A DNA stretch of 64,000 nucleotides. Origin: Enterobacter asburiae (GTDB taxonomy: Bacteria; Pseudomonadota; Gammaproteobacteria; Enterobacterales; Enterobacteriaceae). The translations under genes and the position numbers were made by a program. Of the stretch, positions 17,782-26,463 are shown in pieces (the stretch's first letter is position 1; each line of letters opens with the position of its first letter). The notes under the pieces were generated by a model. The model saw only the letters and a program-made list of their open reading frames with translations. It made no database searches and was not told the DNA's origin. Where the stretch lies: the NCBI GenBank assembly GCA_011754535.1, contig JAAQVN010000001.1:682001-746000 (forward strand), given 5' to 3'.

Positions 17782-17828
17782 CCATCAGCCCCGTGGGAGA
17801 GGGGCAGGGTGAGGGCATCAGGCCGCAC
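17782..17828. repeat. 46-nt dispersed REP-like element, copy B (inverted)
   Basis: Reverse complement reads GTGCGGCCTGATGCCC, TCACCCTGCCCCTCTCCC and ACGGGG, matching copies at 34433 and 42885. The last arm is degraded (CTGATGG instead of GAGAGGG). With the adjacent terminator it forms one composite that is mirrored at 42885-42973. Confidence 0.75.
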
Positions 17829-17832
17829 CCGA

Positions 17833-18621
17833 TTATTTCAGCGTGCAATCCCCGCACTGCTTGACGTCCGGCAGGCGATAGCGCTGGCAGCAGGTACGAC
17901 GCACCAGAAGCCCGTCACGGAGCACAACGGTACGGAATAATGGGTTATCGCGGCCATCGGAAAGTTGTTTTGCAAAGAAGCAGGACTGACGCAGGGCCTC
18001 CACTTTCTCATCGCCGATCAGCGGTTTCATTTCCGTTAAATACCAATGGATTAAATATCCGGTATTACTCCAGATAAGCTTCCCGTTGATCTCGCCCGTT
18101 GCTTCAAGTGCCTCCACCACTGGGATCAGGGCCTGGATGACAAGCTGTTCCAGACGTTCCTGAGCAGAGAACTGCTCTGCGCCGCGATCTTCGTACAGGT
18201 CAATCCAGAAACAGGCTGCTCGGCCAGTTTCGTGGAACTCGACGTGAAAATGATCCGGGGAGAGCGCCAGCATGCTCTTTTGGGTTAACACCGCCAGCAT
18301 GAGCGGGGGAACCATCAGCCCGATATACCATTGTGCCCACAGGGAAAGCAGCGGTTTATTTTCCCGCGTTAGGGTCGGCTGATTGCGATAGATATGGTCG
18401 GAATAGGTTGCAAGCAGCGACTGCAGCGTAGAGGGTTGCTGCCACTGAGCGAGCGTCATGGCGTGATGCGGGGGCGCTTCATCAAGCCTGATAAAGTCCA
18501 GAAGGTGGGCGCGCGTCTGTGCAATCTTATCCCGTATGGCATCCGCAAGCGACGCATCCCCGCTGGTGAGCGGCGCTCGCCAGAGGAGTGGTTCAACGAT
18601 GTGTGCGGTTTGCGTAGCCAT
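17833..18621 (-). CDS. fhuF: Ferric-siderophore reductase FhuF
   Basis: 262 aa, the same length as E. coli FhuF, a cytoplasmic [2Fe-2S] protein that reduces hydroxamate-bound ferric iron after import. The C-terminal cluster motif CC-x10-C-x2-C is intact (C244, C245, C256, C259 in RRTCCQRYRLPDVKQCGDC). An N-terminal helical FhuF domain includes SLWAQWYIGLMVPPLMLAVL and FHVEFHETGR. A Fur box lies about 20 nt upstream of the start (18643-18661), so expression rises under iron limitation. Downstream it meets a repeat and the EIIC terminator, separating it from the convergent EIIC gene. Confidence 0.96.
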   Translation of the reverse strand: MATQTAHIVEPLLWRAPLTSGDASLADAIRDKIAQTRAHLLDFIRLDEAPPHHAMTLAQWQQPSTLQSLLATYSDHIYRNQPTLTRENKPLLSLWAQWYIGLMVPPLMLAVLTQKSMLALSPDHFHVEFHETGRAACFWIDLYEDRGAEQFSAQERLEQLVIQALIPVVEALEATGEINGKLIWSNTGYLIHWYLTEMKPLIGDEKVEALRQSCFFAKQLSDGRDNPLFRTVVLRDGLLVRRTCCQRYRLPDVKQCGDCTLK

Positions 18622-18642
18622 AGTTGAGATAGGAATCTAAAT

Positions 18643-18661
18643 GATAATGATTGCCAATCCT
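18643..18661 (-). promoter_or_regulatory. Fur box upstream of fhuF
   Basis: On the minus strand the 19-mer ends AATCATTATC exactly and matches 13 of 19 positions of the Fur consensus GATAATGATAATCATTATC. Located 22-40 nt before the fhuF ATG, within the promoter. Confidence 0.7.
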
Positions 18662-18715
18662 AACTATTGCTCATACCAATGGCAAGACTTTTGTCCTGAT
18701 TAACCGCTTACGCGC

Positions 18716-19780
18716 TTAAGCGGTTTGTAGCTCTTCACTCAGCAGAATGTTATTGCGACCTAAATGCTTTGCTTCATAGAGCGCTCTGTCTGCTCTCTCC
18801 AGCGCGCCTTCCACGTCTTCATTTTCGAAAATGGCAATACCGATGCTGATGGTGACGTTGGTGGCGACACTTTCGTTGAAAAGATGGGGGATTTTCAGAT
18901 CATAGACTTTCTGACGGATCCGCTCTGCCGTATGGCGGGCGTGTTCAAGGGAAATATTCGTCAGCAACACCATGAACTCTTCCCCACCGAAACGCGCCAC
19001 AATATCGCGTGAACGGACGGCATCACGAATGGCCGCAGAGACGCGTTTCAGTGCCTGGTCGCCCATCATATGGCCATAATGGTCGTTATAGGCTTTGAAG
19101 TGGTCGATATCCATCAGAAGGACAAAGTGTTCGCCGTTTTCTACCGCCGGCAGGTTCTCCAGACGGCTCTGCAGGCCGCGACGATTATAGAGCCCGGTTA
19201 GAGGATCCATCATGCTGAGATCGGTCAGCGTTTCCCGTTCTTCCAGCAGGCGAGAGAGCAGCTCCTGGGCGAAGCGATCGTTGCGCCTTTGCAAAATGTT
19301 ATGAATAGCAATAGCCACCACAGGAAGTGCGAAAGAATAGGACATTCTTAGCCATATATCTTGGTCGCTTAACCACAGGCAGACAATAAAGGCGGGGAGC
19401 GAGTGCAGCGTAAATGCTTTGATATTACTGGCGAAGGCCAGCGTTCCGATAAATAGCACCGTGAGTAAGGCTATTATCAAATACATAGCCTGGTCATGGG
19501 TAATTAGCGAAAATTTCGAATCAATTTGCCAGGCCCACAAAATACCAAAGATTGCTGAAACGGCAGGAATATTTATCTTCCGCGCGCCCTTTTTCCAGTG
19601 CCAGACGAACAGGCCAGTACTGATCGCGAAAATTGCAATCAGAGGGGCAGAAAACACGCGTACAGAATAGAGCGGGTTTGTTACCGAGAACACGGCTGAA
19701 GTTGCGTTCAGAAATAAAAATAAACGTAACGATAATTGATATTTTCTTTGAACCAAAGACCGCCAGGATTGTGATGTCAT
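18716..19780 (-). CDS. Membrane-anchored diguanylate cyclase (GGDEF)
   Basis: 354 aa. Residues 20-165 contain about six hydrophobic segments (e.g. SAPLIAIFAISTGLFVWHW, MYLIIALLTVLFIGTLAFA, LPAFIVCLWL, FALPVVAIAIHNIL) forming a membrane sensor of MASE-like type. A short coiled linker (RLLEERETLTDLSMMDPLTG) leads into the GGDEF domain. The active-site motif is GGEEF (265-269). The inhibitory I-site RSRD (256-259) is exactly five residues before it, so synthesis of c-di-GMP with product inhibition is expected. DIDHFKAYND and SIGIA are also intact. It is inserted between fhuF and yjjZ, which are close neighbours in K-12. Together with the EAL protein at 5464-6102 it makes two c-di-GMP genes in the window. 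Confidence 0.92.
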   Translation of the reverse strand: MTSQSWRSLVQRKYQLSLRLFLFLNATSAVFSVTNPLYSVRVFSAPLIAIFAISTGLFVWHWKKGARKINIPAVSAIFGILWAWQIDSKFSLITHDQAMYLIIALLTVLFIGTLAFASNIKAFTLHSLPAFIVCLWLSDQDIWLRMSYSFALPVVAIAIHNILQRRNDRFAQELLSRLLEERETLTDLSMMDPLTGLYNRRGLQSRLENLPAVENGEHFVLLMDIDHFKAYNDHYGHMMGDQALKRVSAAIRDAVRSRDIVARFGGEEFMVLLTNISLEHARHTAERIRQKVYDLKIPHLFNESVATNVTISIGIAIFENEDVEGALERADRALYEAKHLGRNNILLSEELQTA

Positions 19781-19997
19781 AGTCGTGCGTTTTTATTAAA
19801 ATTTAATTAAAACAAATGAATAGGTGTGGTTTCGCACTAAAATATGCAAAAAACTCAAAGCGTAATTATAAGAAAAACTTTATGTGTAGTTAACAGGTGA
19901 GCAATTTATCACCTTAGGAAATTTCTGTCATTCTACATAAGGGTAAAGGCCGATCTTTTTTGCTTCACTGCGCGACAAATGATAATTTTTATCATAT

Positions 19998-20016
19998 GAT
20001 ATTGTTTATCATTATC
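19998..20016 (+). promoter_or_regulatory. Fur box upstream of yjjZ
   Basis: GATATTGTTTATCATTATC matches 16 of 19 positions of the Fur consensus. It lies 18-36 nt before the yjjZ start. An overlapping upstream stretch (ATGATAATTTTTATCATATG, 19978-19997) supplies further half-sites. E. coli yjjZ is iron-regulated, in agreement. Confidence 0.82.
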
Positions 20017-20034
20017 GTTATGAAAGGGCGATGT

Positions 20035-20265
20035 ATGTTGAACAGGGCGCTGGGAAGTGCATGGGGAGTATTGTTACCGGGCGTTATCCTTGGCGTGTTG
20101 ATGTTTGCCGATCTCTCCATCAATATCTGGAAGGCCATCATTGTGTCAGGATTGCTGGTTACGTCAGGCATGATCTGGCATAAGCAACTTCGTCACTTTG
20201 TTTTACTGCCATCGTGTGTCGCATTGATCAGTGGAATTCTGGTGATACTGATGAGTTTGAAATAA
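20035..20265 (+). CDS. yjjZ: YjjZ, DUF1435 small inner-membrane protein, Fur-regulated
   Basis: 76 aa from ATG 20035 (AAAGGGCG upstream); more upstream in-frame ATGs lie inside the Fur box region and are rejected. Two to three hydrophobic helices: WGVLLPGVILGVLMFADLSI, WKAIIVSGLLVTSGMIW, LPSCVALISGILVILMSL. The middle HKQLRHFVL is basic. This is the DUF1435 protein known as YjjZ in E. coli, of unknown function. The strong Fur box directly upstream and the nearby fhuF point to a role in iron starvation. A membrane location is inferred from hydropathy. The downstream tRNA cluster is on the opposite strand. Confidence 0.85.
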   Translation: MLNRALGSAWGVLLPGVILGVLMFADLSINIWKAIIVSGLLVTSGMIWHKQLRHFVLLPSCVALISGILVILMSLK

Positions 20266-20306
20266 CAGGGAAAACAAGAGGAGTTACAGAAGGGATGTAA
20301 GATAAT

Positions 20307-20392
20307 TGGTGCGAGGGGGGGGACTCGAACCCCCACATCCTAAGGACACTAACACCTGAAGCTAGCGCGTCTACCAATTCCGCCACCTTCGC
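20307..20392 (-). tRNA. leuQ: tRNA-Leu(CAG), distal copy, 86 nt with a 1-nt deletion in the variable arm
   Basis: Complete cloverleaf with anticodon CAG, GGTTCGAGTC T arm and encoded CCA. The variable-arm loop reads TTA where the two sister copies read TTAC, making this copy 86 instead of 87 nt. It is third in the transcript, the position of leuQ in E. coli. Stems are otherwise identical to the sisters. Confidence 0.95.
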
Positions 20393-20425
20393 ACAGTCAT
20401 CTTACTTTTTTCGATATCGCCTCGT

Positions 20426-20512
20426 TGGTGCGAGGGGGGGGACTCGAACCCCCACATCCGTAAGGACACTAACACCTGAAGCTAGCGCGTCTACCAATTC
20501 CGCCACCTTCGC
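20426..20512 (-). tRNA. leuP: tRNA-Leu(CAG), middle copy
   Basis: 87 nt, starts GCGAAGGTGGCGGAATTGG, anticodon CAG, long variable arm with TTAC loop, encoded CCA. Middle gene of the leuVPQ cluster, which lies at the same place upstream of rsmC in E. coli. Confidence 0.97.
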
Positions 20513-20540
20513 CCAGTGCGAGCAATATCAACGTGATTTA

Positions 20541-20627
20541 TGGTGCGAGGGGGGGGACTCGAACCCCCACATCCGTAAGGACACTAACACCTGAAGCTAG
20601 CGCGTCTACCAATTCCGCCACCTTCGC
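20541..20627 (-). tRNA. leuV: tRNA-Leu(CAG), proximal copy
   Basis: 87 nt, identical to the middle copy over its whole length including CCA. First in the direction of transcription. The spacers between the three genes are 28 and 33 nt, so they are processed from one precursor. Confidence 0.97.
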
Positions 20628-20755
20628 ATACCATCGATACTGTAAAAGTATCGTAACCACGGAGGCGCATTCTAGATGTTTTCAGCTTTACGTCAACTGA
20701 AAATTGCGCGCCTTTTATTGATTGCTGCAAAAATGGACGGAATTGATACACCTGC

Positions 20756-20789
20756 TTGCCGGATGGCGCTGGCGCTTATCCGGCCTGCA
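20756..20789. repeat. REP (PU-type) element
   Basis: TTGCCGGATGGCGCTGGCGC followed by TTATCCGGCCTGCA: the classical enterobacterial REP hairpin, after the rsmC stop and before the tRNA-Leu cluster. Confidence 0.8.
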
Positions 20790-20801
20790 TTGTATGGCAA
20801 A

Positions 20802-21830
20802 TTATTTCTTTGCCTGACGCGTCATCACGGTGCGGTAGACCTTAAAGCGGCCAGTCTGGGCGATCACTTCGTGGAAGCCGAAGGTTTCGTCCAGCACTTT
20901 CGGGTACGCCAGGAAGGCGTTCGCCACGATGCGCAACTCGCCGCCGCTGTTGAGGTGGCGAGTCGCGCCACGGATCAGCGTTTGCGCAGCTTCGAGGCTG
21001 GTCTCCATGCCGTCGTGGAACGGCGGGTTAGAGATAATCATGTCAAAGCGGCCGGTCACGTCAGAGAAGACGTTGCTGGCAATCACGTCGCCTTCAATGC
21101 CGTTTGCGGCAAGCGTTGCGCGGCTGGCTTCAACCGCCGGGGCGCTTACGTCACACAGGGTTAAACGCACTTTTGGTGAATGGCTGGCAAGCACCGTTGA
21201 AAGCACGCCCGCGCCGCAGCCCACGTCCAGCACTTTGCCTTTGGTGTGCGGTGTCAGGGTGGAGAGCAGCAGCTTGCTGCCCGTATCCAGCGCGTCACGG
21301 CTGAAGACGCCCGGCAGGGTTTTGATGGTCAGGCCGTCAAGCTGGTATTCGTCCCAGAAGGTGTTGGCATCGAACGTTGTCTGCTTTTCCAGACGGCCAT
21401 GATACAGACCGCAGCGACGCGCGCTGTCGACTTTGGTCAGCGGCGCGTAGGCTTCCAGCATCTGCTCGGCGCTACGGACGCCGCTGCGGTTTTCACCGAC
21501 CACGAAAATATCACAGCCAACCGGCAGCAGGGAGAGCAGGTTCATCAGCTGGAACTGGGCTTCCGGCTTGTTCTTCGGCCAGTAGTAGATCAGCGTATCG
21601 CAGTCGGCAATATCGCTCTGCTCCGCCACCAGGCTGAAGCGTGCGCGCTCGCCCATCTGGCGGCTCAACACCTGCCAGTGGTGGTAGTATTGGGTGTGGG
21701 CACGGCTTTCAGCACAGTCGAAACGCGCGGGCAGGTCATCCTGCATATCTCCGGCAAACAGAATACGGCTTTCTTCGAAATCATCACTGTGACGCAGCAA
21801 GACTTCACTTGCCGGGGTAAATGCAGACAT
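20802..21830 (-). CDS. rsmC: 16S rRNA (guanine-1207-N2)-methyltransferase RsmC
   Basis: 342 aa (E. coli 343). It methylates G1207 of 16S rRNA in the 30S subunit using S-adenosylmethionine. Tandem methyltransferase-fold domains: the degenerate N-terminal half (residues 1-170, [20 protein letters not shown]) and the catalytic C-terminal half with SAM-binding motif [16 protein letters not shown], acidic loop [19 protein letters not shown] and the catalytic NPPF in [15 protein letters not shown]. It diverges from holD with about 100 bases between, as in K-12, and is followed by a REP element. Confidence 0.97.
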   Translation of the reverse strand: MSAFTPASEVLLRHSDDFEESRILFAGDMQDDLPARFDCAESRAHTQYYHHWQVLSRQMGERARFSLVAEQSDIADCDTLIYYWPKNKPEAQFQLMNLLSLLPVGCDIFVVGENRSGVRSAEQMLEAYAPLTKVDSARRCGLYHGRLEKQTTFDANTFWDEYQLDGLTIKTLPGVFSRDALDTGSKLLLSTLTPHTKGKVLDVGCGAGVLSTVLASHSPKVRLTLCDVSAPAVEASRATLAANGIEGDVIASNVFSDVTGRFDMIISNPPFHDGMETSLEAAQTLIRGATRHLNSGGELRIVANAFLAYPKVLDETFGFHEVIAQTGRFKVYRTVMTRQAKK

Positions 21831-21932
21831 GAATTGTTCCTCAATAAACTCAGGCGGGGATTATAGTAGGTAGATGGCGCACTTTCGACACATTTGCTAT
21901 ATTTGCGCGCCTGAGAGACAGGAGTTATCCCT

Positions 21933-22346
21933 ATGACATCCCGACGAGACTGGCAGTTGCAGCAGCTGGGCATTACCCAGTGGGCCTTGCGTCGCCCGAC
22001 GGCGTTGCAGGGCGAAATCGCTATCTCCATCCCTGCGCACGTTCGGCTGGTGATGGTAGCGGAAGAACTGCCTGCCCTGAATGAACCCCTGATCGGTGAT
22101 GTCCTTCGCAGCCTGAAGCTGACGCCCGACCAGGTCTTACAGCTGACGCCTGAATGGGTTGCCATGCTTCCTCCTGATAGCCGCTGTAACAGCTGGCGCA
22201 TCGGAGAGACTAGCGACATCTCTCTTCAGGGGAGCAAAATCAGCTCGCCAGTGCTGGACGAGCTGAAAGCCAATCCAAAGGCGCGCAGCGCGCTATGGCA
22301 ACAAATCTGCGAATATGAACACGATTTCTTCCCTCACGACGCCTGA
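21933..22346 (+). CDS. holD: DNA polymerase III psi subunit
   Basis: 137 aa, equal to E. coli HolD. Psi links the clamp loader to chi (HolC) and so to SSB at the replication fork. The N-terminal segment MTSRRDWQLQQLGITQWALR is the clamp-loader-binding part. The rest (IPAHVRLVMVAEELPALNEP, LKLTPDQVLQLTPEWVAMLP) forms the fold that contacts chi. The 3' end overlaps rimI by 32 nt. It is divergent from rsmC. Upstream ACAGGAG gives a good ribosome site. Confidence 0.96.
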   Translation: MTSRRDWQLQQLGITQWALRRPTALQGEIAISIPAHVRLVMVAEELPALNEPLIGDVLRSLKLTPDQVLQLTPEWVAMLPPDSRCNSWRIGETSDISLQGSKISSPVLDELKANPKARSALWQQICEYEHDFFPHDA

Positions 22347-22758
22347 CCTGACCGCAGCGTTCGCGATTGAAACACGCGCCCACACCTTTCCGTGGAGCGA
22401 GAAAACGTTTGCCAGCAATCAGGGCGAGCGCTATCTGAACTACCGTCTGGACGTTGACGGCACCATGGCCGCGTTTGCCATCACGCAGGTCGTTCTTGAC
22501 GAGGCGACGCTGTTTAACATCGCCGTCGACCCGGCGTTTCAGCGCCGTGGGCTGGGAAGAGAACTGCTTGAGCATCTCATTCGTGAGCTCGAAACCCGTG
22601 ACGTTTTCACCCTGTGGCTGGAGGTGCGCGCATCGAATGTCGCCGCCATCGCGCTCTATGAAAGCTTAGGCTTTAACGAGGCGACAGTCCGCCGTAACTA
22701 CTACCCCACCGCAGAGGGACGTGAAGACGCCATCATAATGGCTCTGCCGATTGGATAA
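22315..22758 (+). CDS. rimI: Ribosomal protein bS18 N-alpha-acetyltransferase RimI
   Basis: 147-aa GNAT acetyltransferase (E. coli 148 aa) that acetylates the N-terminal Ala of ribosomal protein S18. The acetyl-CoA pyrophosphate-binding motif is [15 protein letters not shown], preceded by LFNIAVDP. Substrate-side residues include the [10 protein letters not shown] region, and a C-terminal [17 protein letters not shown] carries the general acid Tyr. The start MNTISSL lies 32 nt inside holD, the same overlapping design as in K-12, which suggests coupled translation. yjjG follows after 19 nt. Confidence 0.96.
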   Translation: MNTISSLTTPDLTAAFAIETRAHTFPWSEKTFASNQGERYLNYRLDVDGTMAAFAITQVVLDEATLFNIAVDPAFQRRGLGRELLEHLIRELETRDVFTLWLEVRASNVAAIALYESLGFNEATVRRNYYPTAEGREDAIIMALPIG

Positions 22759-22777
22759 CGAAGATAAGGTTGTAACG

Positions 22778-23455
22778 ATGAAATGGGACTGGATTTTCTT
22801 TGATGCCGACGAAACGCTGTTTACGTTTGACTCGTTTGGCGGCCTACAGCGGATGTTTCTCGACTATAGCGTGACCTTCACCGCTGAAGATTTTCAGGAC
22901 TATCAGGCGGTGAACAAGCCGCTGTGGGTGGATTACCAGAACGGTGCCATCACTGCGTTACAGCTTCAGCACCAGCGCTTTGACGTCTGGGCGGAGCGCT
23001 TAAATGTGAGTCCGGGCTCGCTGAATGATGCTTTTCTCAATGCGATGGCGGATATTTGCGCGCCACTGCCGGGCGCGGTTTCTCTGTTGAATGCGTTGAA
23101 AGGCAAAGTGAAACTGGGAATCATCACTAACGGCTTCACCGCGCTGCAGCAAATCCGTCTGGAGCGCACCGGCCTGCGCGATCATTTTGACGCGCTGGTG
23201 ATCTCCGAAGAGGTGGGGGTGCCGAAACCGGATCCGCGGATTTTCGATTATGCGCTGGCGCAGGCCGGTAATCCCGACCGCGATCGCGTGCTGATGGTGG
23301 GGGATACCGCAGAGTCTGATATTCTTGGCGGTATGAAGTCAGGTTTGTCGACCGTCTGGCTAAATGCGCATGGCCGCGTGAAGCCTGAAGGCATCGAGCC
23401 AACCTGGACCGTCACGTCATTGACCGAACTGGAGCAACTCCTGTGTAAACAATGA
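22778..23455 (+). CDS. yjjG: HAD-family pyrimidine nucleotidase YjjG
   Basis: 225 aa from ATG 22778 (AAGG upstream), the same length as E. coli YjjG; the in-frame ATG at 22751 overlaps rimI and is not favoured. HAD motifs: [10 protein letters not shown] (D9 nucleophile, D11), [31 protein letters not shown] and [13 protein letters not shown]. YjjG is a house-cleaning 5'-nucleotidase that removes non-canonical pyrimidine nucleotides such as 5-fluoro-dUMP, and also acts on dUMP and dTMP. The cap domain comprises residues 18-95. It is the third gene of the holD-rimI-yjjG run. Confidence 0.96.
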   Translation: MKWDWIFFDADETLFTFDSFGGLQRMFLDYSVTFTAEDFQDYQAVNKPLWVDYQNGAITALQLQHQRFDVWAERLNVSPGSLNDAFLNAMADICAPLPGAVSLLNALKGKVKLGIITNGFTALQQIRLERTGLRDHFDALVISEEVGVPKPDPRIFDYALAQAGNPDRDRVLMVGDTAESDILGGMKSGLSTVWLNAHGRVKPEGIEPTWTVTSLTELEQLLCKQ

Positions 23456-23546
23456 TTGCCTGCCCCCCGTTGATGGGTAAAATAGCCGCAATTTTGTATT
23501 CCATGATGCGTGGCGTGCTGCCGCGCTTATAAAAGAAGATTTAATT

Positions 23547-25136
23547 ATGACGTTGTCTCCTTATCTGCAAGAGGTGGCCAAGCGCCGTACTTTTGCCATT
23601 ATCTCGCACCCGGATGCCGGTAAAACGACCATCACCGAAAAGGTGTTGCTGTTCGGACAGGCGATCCAGACTGCGGGTACCGTTAAAGGCCGTGGCTCCA
23701 GCCAGCATGCAAAATCTGACTGGATGGAGATGGAAAAGCAGCGTGGTATTTCGATTACCACCTCCGTGATGCAGTTCCCGTATCACGACTGCCTGGTAAA
23801 CCTGCTGGACACCCCGGGCCACGAAGACTTCTCCGAAGATACCTACCGTACCCTGACGGCGGTGGACTGCTGTCTGATGGTGATCGACGCCGCGAAGGGT
23901 GTAGAAGATCGTACCCGCAAGCTGATGGAAGTTACCCGCCTGCGCGATACGCCGATCCTCACCTTTATGAACAAACTCGACCGTGACATCCGTGACCCGA
24001 TGGAGCTGATGGATGAAGTGGAAAACGAGCTGAAGATCGCCTGTGCGCCAATTACCTGGCCAATTGGCTGCGGTAAGCTGTTCAAAGGCGTTTACCACCT
24101 CTATAAAGACGAAACCTACCTGTACCAGACCGGTAAAGGCCACACCATTCAGGAAGTGCGCATTGTGAAAGGTCTGGACAACCCGGATCTGGACGCCGCG
24201 GTTGGCGAAGAGCTGGCCGCGCAGCTGCGCGACGAGCTGGAGCTGGTGAAGGGTGCGTCTCACGAGTTCGACAAAGAGCTGTTCCTGAGCGGTGAAATTA
24301 CCCCGGTCTTCTTCGGTACCGCACTGGGTAACTTTGGCGTAGACCACATGCTGGACGGTTTGGTGGAGTGGGCTCCGCAGCCAATGCCGCGTAAAACCGA
24401 CACTCGCGAAGTGGAAGCGAAAGAAGAGAAATTCACCGGTTTCGTCTTCAAAATTCAGGCCAACATGGACCCGAAACACCGCGACCGCGTGGCCTTTATG
24501 CGCGTGGTGTCCGGTAAGTATGAGAAGGGCATGAAGCTGCGCCAGGTGCGTATTGGCAAAGATGTGGTGATCTCCGACGCGCTGACCTTTATGGCGGGTG
24601 ACCGCTCGCACGTTGAGGAAGCGTATCCGGGCGACATCATCGGTCTGCACAACCACGGTACGATCCAGATTGGCGATACCTTCACCCAGGGCGAAATGAT
24701 GAAGTTCACCGGGATTCCGAACTTCGCACCAGAGCTGTTCCGTCGTATTCGCCTGCGCGATCCGCTGAAGCAGAAGCAGCTGCTGAAAGGCCTGGTTCAG
24801 CTCTCCGAAGAGGGCGCCGTGCAGGTGTTCCGTCCAATCGCCAACAACGATCTGATTGTCGGCGCGGTGGGTGTGCTGCAGTTCGACGTGGTGGTTGCGC
24901 GTCTGAAGAGCGAGTACAACGTGGAAGCGATTTACGAATCGGTCAACGTGGCGACCGCGCGCTGGGTTGAGTGTTCAGACGTGAAGAAATTCGAAGAATT
25001 TAAGCGTAAGAACGAAATTCAGCTGGCGCTGGATGGCGGTGACAACCTGACCTATATCGCGCCAACGATGGTCAACCTGAACCTGACGCAGGAACGTTAT
25101 CCTGACGTACAGTTCCGCAAAACGCGCGAACACTAA
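23547..25136 (+). CDS. prfC: Peptide chain release factor 3 (RF3)
   Basis: 529 aa, the same as E. coli. This translational GTPase removes RF1/RF2 from post-termination ribosomes. GTPase motifs: G1 [14 protein letters not shown], switch I region [13 protein letters not shown]3 [14 protein letters not shown]4 FMNKLDRD. Domains II and III follow ([40 protein letters not shown]). A strong terminator lies 10 nt after the stop. It stands 91 nt after yjjG and probably has its own promoter. Confidence 0.98.
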   Translation: MTLSPYLQEVAKRRTFAIISHPDAGKTTITEKVLLFGQAIQTAGTVKGRGSSQHAKSDWMEMEKQRGISITTSVMQFPYHDCLVNLLDTPGHEDFSEDTYRTLTAVDCCLMVIDAAKGVEDRTRKLMEVTRLRDTPILTFMNKLDRDIRDPMELMDEVENELKIACAPITWPIGCGKLFKGVYHLYKDETYLYQTGKGHTIQEVRIVKGLDNPDLDAAVGEELAAQLRDELELVKGASHEFDKELFLSGEITPVFFGTALGNFGVDHMLDGLVEWAPQPMPRKTDTREVEAKEEKFTGFVFKIQANMDPKHRDRVAFMRVVSGKYEKGMKLRQVRIGKDVVISDALTFMAGDRSHVEEAYPGDIIGLHNHGTIQIGDTFTQGEMMKFTGIPNFAPELFRRIRLRDPLKQKQLLKGLVQLSEEGAVQVFRPIANNDLIVGAVGVLQFDVVVARLKSEYNVEAIYESVNVATARWVECSDVKKFEEFKRKNEIQLALDGGDNLTYIAPTMVNLNLTQERYPDVQFRKTREH

Positions 25137-25145
25137 TCCCTTCTC

Positions 25146-25178
25146 AGAGCACGGCAATCGCCGTGCTCTTCTTTTATT
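25146..25178 (+). terminator. Terminator of prfC
   Basis: 10-bp perfect stem AGAGCACGGC / GCCGTGCTCT, 4-nt loop AATC, then TCTTTTATT. Confidence 0.9.
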
Positions 25179-25279
25179 CCAGTCTTATTAATCCCTTGCG
25201 GAATGTTCTTAATTCACCGCTAATTCACGCTATTCGCGCGTTTTTTACTCAATTCTGAAAGCGGCATTGTGAGAGTGAT

Positions 25280-25286
25280 CTATATT
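25280..25286 (+). promoter_or_regulatory. Probable sigma-S -10 element of osmY
   Basis: CTATATT within GATCTATATTTAAC matches the extended sigma-S -10 type known for osmY, whose long untranslated leader also begins near such a sequence in E. coli. Here the leader would be about 140 nt. No clear -35, as usual for sigma-S promoters. Confidence 0.55.
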
Positions 25287-25436
25287 TAACTCAGTGTTTA
25301 GCACCGGGTGTGGATGAATTAACTGTTCAATGCATGTCGATTGGTTCTCCATTTCACCCGTGTGTTTATTCGCAATATATAAAACTACTAAGGAAGTATG
25401 TAGCCCGAATAGCGGGTAAAACACAGGAATAAATCG

Positions 25437-26054
25437 ATGAATATGACAAGACTGAAGATTTCTAAAACTCTGCTGGCTGTAACACTGGGTAGCGTTCTGG
25501 TTAGCGGTTCCGCCCTGGCGGAAAGCAGCACCATGGATAAAGCACAGTCCACGGCCGATACTGCGGGGCAAAAAATCGATAGCTCTATGAATAAAGTCGG
25601 TAATTTCATGGACGACAGCTCTATCACAGCAAAAGTGAAAGCCGCGCTGGTGGATGATGAAGCCATCAAGAGCACCGATATTTCCGTTAAGACCGACAAG
25701 AAAGTGGTCACCCTGAGTGGCTTCGTGGAAAGCCAGGCGCAGGCAGAACAGGCGGTGAAAGTCGCTAAGGGTGTCGAAGGTGTGGCCTCCGTGAGCGATA
25801 AACTGCATGTTCGCGACGGTAAAAACGCGTCGGTGAAAGGTTACGCCGGGGATGCGGCAACCACCAGCGAAATCAAAGCTAAACTTTTAGCAGATGACAT
25901 CGTGCCGTCTCGTAAGGTGAAAGTAGAAACCACCGATGGTGTGGTTCAGCTTTCCGGTACGGTTGATTCCCAGGCACAAAGTGAACGTGCCGAGTCAATT
26001 GCGAAAGCCATTGATGGTGTGAAAAGCGTTAAAAACGATCTGAAAACGAAGTAA
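25437..26054 (+). CDS. osmY: Periplasmic osmotically inducible protein OsmY
   Basis: 205 aa (E. coli 201). Signal peptide [20 protein letters not shown]...SALA, then two BON domains: about residues 55-125 ([20 protein letters not shown] ... [10 protein letters not shown]) and 135-203 ([20 protein letters not shown] ... VKNDLKTK). OsmY is an abundant stationary-phase and hyperosmotic stress protein with chaperone-like activity. The short mature N-terminus ([20 protein letters not shown]) differs from K-12; the rest is nearly the same. The 300-bp upstream interval holds the prfC terminator and a sigma-S type promoter. ytjA follows. Confidence 0.97.
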   Translation: MNMTRLKISKTLLAVTLGSVLVSGSALAESSTMDKAQSTADTAGQKIDSSMNKVGNFMDDSSITAKVKAALVDDEAIKSTDISVKTDKKVVTLSGFVESQAQAEQAVKVAKGVEGVASVSDKLHVRDGKNASVKGYAGDAATTSEIKAKLLADDIVPSRKVKVETTDGVVQLSGTVDSQAQSERAESIAKAIDGVKSVKNDLKTK

Positions 26055-26181
26055 TTCTGGACCATTCGCCCGCCGGGCTAAATCCTGCGGGCGAAATAAG
26101 AACGACTCTGGAAAAACGCCGGTGAGTGACCTGAGCGCTCACGTTTAGCGGCCGACATTAACTATGGTAAAGGAGAAGCTT

Positions 26182-26343
26182 ATGTTTCGTTGGGGCATTA
26201 TATTTCTGGTTATCGCGTTAATTGCCGCCGCATTGGGCTTTGGTGGACTGGCAGGTACAGCGGCATGGGCAGCTAAAATTGTCTTCGTCGTCGGTATTAT
26301 TCTGTTCCTGGTCAGCCTGTTTACGGGGCGTCGACGTCCATAG
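26182..26343 (+). CDS. ytjA: YtjA, DUF1328 small membrane protein
   Basis: 53 aa: [20 protein letters not shown], then a Gly-rich turn and a second helix [14 protein letters not shown] ending in basic GRRRP. Essentially identical in length and sequence to E. coli YtjA (DUF1328). Two membrane helices, function unknown, part of the osmotic/stationary-phase neighbourhood with osmY. AAAGGAG lies seven bases before the ATG. It is followed by a strong terminator 27 nt on. Confidence 0.95.
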   Translation: MFRWGIIFLVIALIAAALGFGGLAGTAAWAAKIVFVVGIILFLVSLFTGRRRP

Positions 26344-26370
26344 CAAACGCAATATTTCTTCAACAAAATA

Positions 26371-26397
26371 AAGCCAGTCCCTGCGACTGGCTTTTTC
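26371..26397 (+). terminator. Terminator after ytjA
   Basis: 9-bp perfect stem AAGCCAGTC / GACTGGCTT with 5-nt loop and a TTTT tail. Confidence 0.92.
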
Positions 26398-26463
26398 TTA
26401 TTTGCGTTACAGGTCGGGTGCGTTACTGTGGAGTGATAAAATAATCAAAACAGGAAAGCAGAG

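Noticed and set aside
20307..20627. Three near-identical 87-nt repeats with about 30-nt spacers, resembling a repeat array
   Set aside because: They are tRNA-Leu(CAG) genes with encoded CCA; not CRISPR. No cas genes are present.
20307..20801. tRNA cluster as an integration site for a genomic island
   Set aside because: No integrase, no duplicated tRNA 3' end and collinear neighbours on both sides.
23541..24656. 371-codon minus-strand open frame inside prfC
   Set aside because: Antisense shadow of a highly biased gene; no start signal or recognisable fold.
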